Shown here: piece by piece, positions 62,644 through 64,000 of the stretch
How positions within the stretch are numbered: position 1 is the stretch's first letter
Layout of the letters: each line of letters starts with the position of its first letter
Assembly: GCA_016845105.1 (NCBI GenBank)
Contig: JAERTF010000170.1
Location: 1 to 64,000 of the forward strand
DNA from: Bacteroidota bacterium
GTDB taxonomy: Bacteria > Bacteroidota > Bacteroidia > Bacteroidales > F082
DNA: 64,000 nt
Direction: 5' to 3'
The notes under the pieces: model-generated
The model's input: only the letters and a program-made list of their open reading frames with translations
What the model was told of the DNA's origin: nothing
The model's database searches: none
Program-made: the position numbers and the translations under genes

Positions 62644-63441
62644 CTATAAATTTCTATCTCTCATTCTAGTATAGCCTTTCATTAATCCACGTTGTGAATT
62701 TGCGATAAAGCTAAGAATTTCATCCCTTTCGTCGGTAGCAGCAAGGTTTCTTTCAATATATCGCACAGCTTGTGTAACATTTTGCCCCTTAAGGAATAGT
62801 ATTCTATATATTTCTTGTATATCATTAATTCTTTCATTTGGGAATCCTCTTCTTCGAAGACCTATCGAGTTAACACCTGCAAATGACAATGGCTCTCTAC
62901 CCGCTTTTGCATATGGTGGAACATCCTTTCGAACCATACTTCCTCCTGAAATCATTGAATGTGTTCCGATATGAACAAATTGATGCACTGCAGCAAGTCC
63001 TCCAACTATTGCCCAATCCCCAATAGCAATATGACCAGCTAAAGTTGCTGCATTTGCCAGTATAACATTATTTCCAAGTATACAGTCATGAGCAATGTGT
63101 ACATATGCCATTAGTAAACAATTATTTCCAATAACTGTCTCCATACTTGCTTTTGTTCCTCGGTTAATTGTTACAAACTCCCTAATAGTAACATTGTTAC
63201 CTATTTTTACAATAGTAGCTTCTCCATCAAATTTCAGGTCTTGGGGAATTGCAGATATAACTGCTCCGGGAAAAATTCGGCAATTTTTACCTATCCTTGC
63301 CCCTTCCATAATGGTCACATTGGAACCAATCCATGTTCCCTCTTCAATAATTACATTTTTCTCGATATTTACAAATGGCTCAATAACAACATTAGGTGCA
63401 ATTTTTGCCTGTGGATGAACATATGCTAATGGTTGATTCAT
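62644..63441 (-). CDS. lpxA: UDP-N-acetylglucosamine O-acyltransferase
   Basis: LpxA starts lipid A synthesis by putting a 3-hydroxyacyl chain on UDP-GlcNAc. The 265-aa protein is a hexapeptide beta-helix (1-190) with a helical C-terminal domain. Catalytic H118 is in AYVHIAHDCILGN; other marks are SAIPQDLKF, INRGT and GVNSIGLRRRGF. It starts 19 nt after the fabZ end, in the lpxC-fabZ operon. Confidence 0.96.
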   Translation of the reverse strand: MNQPLAYVHPQAKIAPNVVIEPFVNIEKNVIIEEGTWIGSNVTIMEGARIGKNCRIFPGAVISAIPQDLKFDGEATIVKIGNNVTIREFVTINRGTKASMETVIGNNCLLMAYVHIAHDCILGNNVILANAATLAGHIAIGDWAIVGGLAAVHQFVHIGTHSMISGGSMVRKDVPPYAKAGREPLSFAGVNSIGLRRRGFPNERINDIQEIYRILFLKGQNVTQAVRYIERNLAATDERDEILSFIANSQRGLMKGYTRMRDRNL

Positions 63442-63460
63442 GGTCTTTTAGTCTAAGATT

Positions 63461-64000
63461 CTATTTTTCTTTGTTCTTAATAATTTGTGCTACTAAACGT
63501 CCTTCCATAACAAGTTTTTCTCCTACATAAGCTTTACCATGCATGGAACAAATACCTCTTTTTATTGGACCAGTTAGTTCTATTGAGAATACAATAACAT
63601 CACCAGGTACTACCTTTGATCTGAATCTAACATCATTTATTTTGAGAAAGTAAGTTGAATATAATTCAGGTTGATCCACTGAATTTAACACAAAAATACC
63701 CCCTGCCTGTGCCATAGCTTCAACCTGCAATACGCCAGGCATTATTGGTTCATCAGGAAAATGGCCAACAAAATAAGGTTCATTTAAGGAAACACTCTTC
63801 ATCGCAACAATATGACTGTCGCTCATATTAAGCACCTTATCAACCAGTAAAAAGGGTGGTCGATGGGGCAGTATTTTCTTAATATCGTTAATATCATAGT
63901 ATGGTTTGGCATATATGTCAAATGGAGGTTTTTTTAACATTGCTTTATCTTTTATTAGGTTTCTTATTTTCTTTGCAAATTCTGTATTAGCTTGGTGACC
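63461..64000 (-). CDS. fabZ: Bifunctional LpxC-FabZ, 3' part (cut by window edge)
   Basis: The ORF track begins at an internal Met (63940), but the frame stays open to 64000 and encodes [20 protein letters not shown] just before it. That matches the LpxC C-terminus (its GH holds the conserved catalytic-region His), so this is the LpxC-FabZ fusion typical of Bacteroidota. The visible FabZ domain has [15 protein letters not shown] and [24 protein letters not shown] with the catalytic His and Glu. LpxC deacetylates the product of LpxA; FabZ dehydrates 3-hydroxyacyl-ACP, competing for the same acyl pool. The true start is outside the window. Confidence 0.93.
   Translation of the reverse strand, partial: GHQANTEFAKKIRNLIKDKAMLKKPPFDIYAKPYYDINDIKKILPHRPPFLLVDKVLNMSDSHIVAMKSVSLNEPYFVGHFPDEPIMPGVLQVEAMAQAGGIFVLNSVDQPELYSTYFLKINDVRFRSKVVPGDVIVFSIELTGPIKRGICSMHGKAYVGEKLVMEGRLVAQIIKNKEK

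Noticed and set aside
1-64000. CRISPR array, prophage or integrative element
   Set aside because: No regularly spaced direct repeats, integrase, phage structural or conjugation genes are visible; the only mobile trace is the IS1595-type fragment.

Overview
The window looks like a chromosomal segment of an AT-rich Bacteroidota (class Bacteroidia; a free-living anaerobe or facultative anaerobe of the Marinilabiliales/Bacteroidales type is my best guess). The signs are C-terminal type IX secretion (T9SS) sorting domains, TonB receptors with CarboxypepD_reg-type N-termini, an LpxC-FabZ fusion, promoters of the Bacteroidetes form TTG-N19..21-TAnnTTTG, and starts without Shine-Dalgarno sequences. 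I found no tRNA, rRNA, CRISPR array, prophage or complete insertion sequence. Many ORF-track starts are TTG/GTG or lie upstream of the promoter; I moved them where the sequence decides.

Layout. (1) 0.2-5.8 kb: a cobalamin riboswitch heads an uptake operon: T9SS beta-propeller protein, second T9SS surface protein, BtuB-type TonB receptor and a BtuG-like surface lipoprotein. (2) 5.8-17.2 kb: hutI; a T9SS-secreted C10 (streptopain-like) protease; a lone IS1595-type zinc-ribbon fragment; tandem thioredoxins (one lipoprotein, one cytoplasmic); WbqC; a 7TM-HD c-di-AMP phosphodiesterase; a cytoplasmic NlpC/P60 peptidase; and an atypical thioredoxin/thioredoxin reductase pair. (3) 17.2-25.7 kb: an FMN riboswitch with its own strong promoter heads a TonB receptor; next come a paralogous receptor, a nucleotide pyrophosphatase-type lipoprotein and a PhoD-type phosphatase. 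Together these could form a flavin-nucleotide scavenging locus. (4) 25.7-35.5 kb: aroC, a small lipoprotein, a DUF349 protein, a patatin-barrel protein, a Cys/Met PLP lyase, and a NifX-like/DUF134/ferritin-like group with an operator-like palindrome inside the DUF134 promoter. (5) 35.5-40.6 kb: a kinase fused to a RapZ C-terminal domain, a MurU-like nucleotidyltransferase and an AddB-like nuclease. (6) 40.7-50.3 kb: three large hybrid histidine kinases followed by CheR and a CheB lacking a receiver domain. (7) 50.4-55.7 kb: AcpH-like protein, indolepyruvate oxidoreductase iorAB, SirB1-like protein, tyrS. (8) 55.9-61.1 kb: polysaccharide export/assembly genes (flippase, two Wzz-like proteins, O-antigen ligase/polymerase). 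(9) 61.1-64 kb, minus strand: lipid A genes lpxC-fabZ (cut by the window edge), lpxA, efp and an lpxD-like gene.

The most interesting points are the FMN-riboswitch receptor locus with adjacent phosphohydrolases, the mixed T9SS/lipoprotein cobalamin operon with an internal terminator, the kinase-RapZ fusion next to a MurU-like enzyme, the non-canonical thioredoxin pair, and the DUF134 operator.
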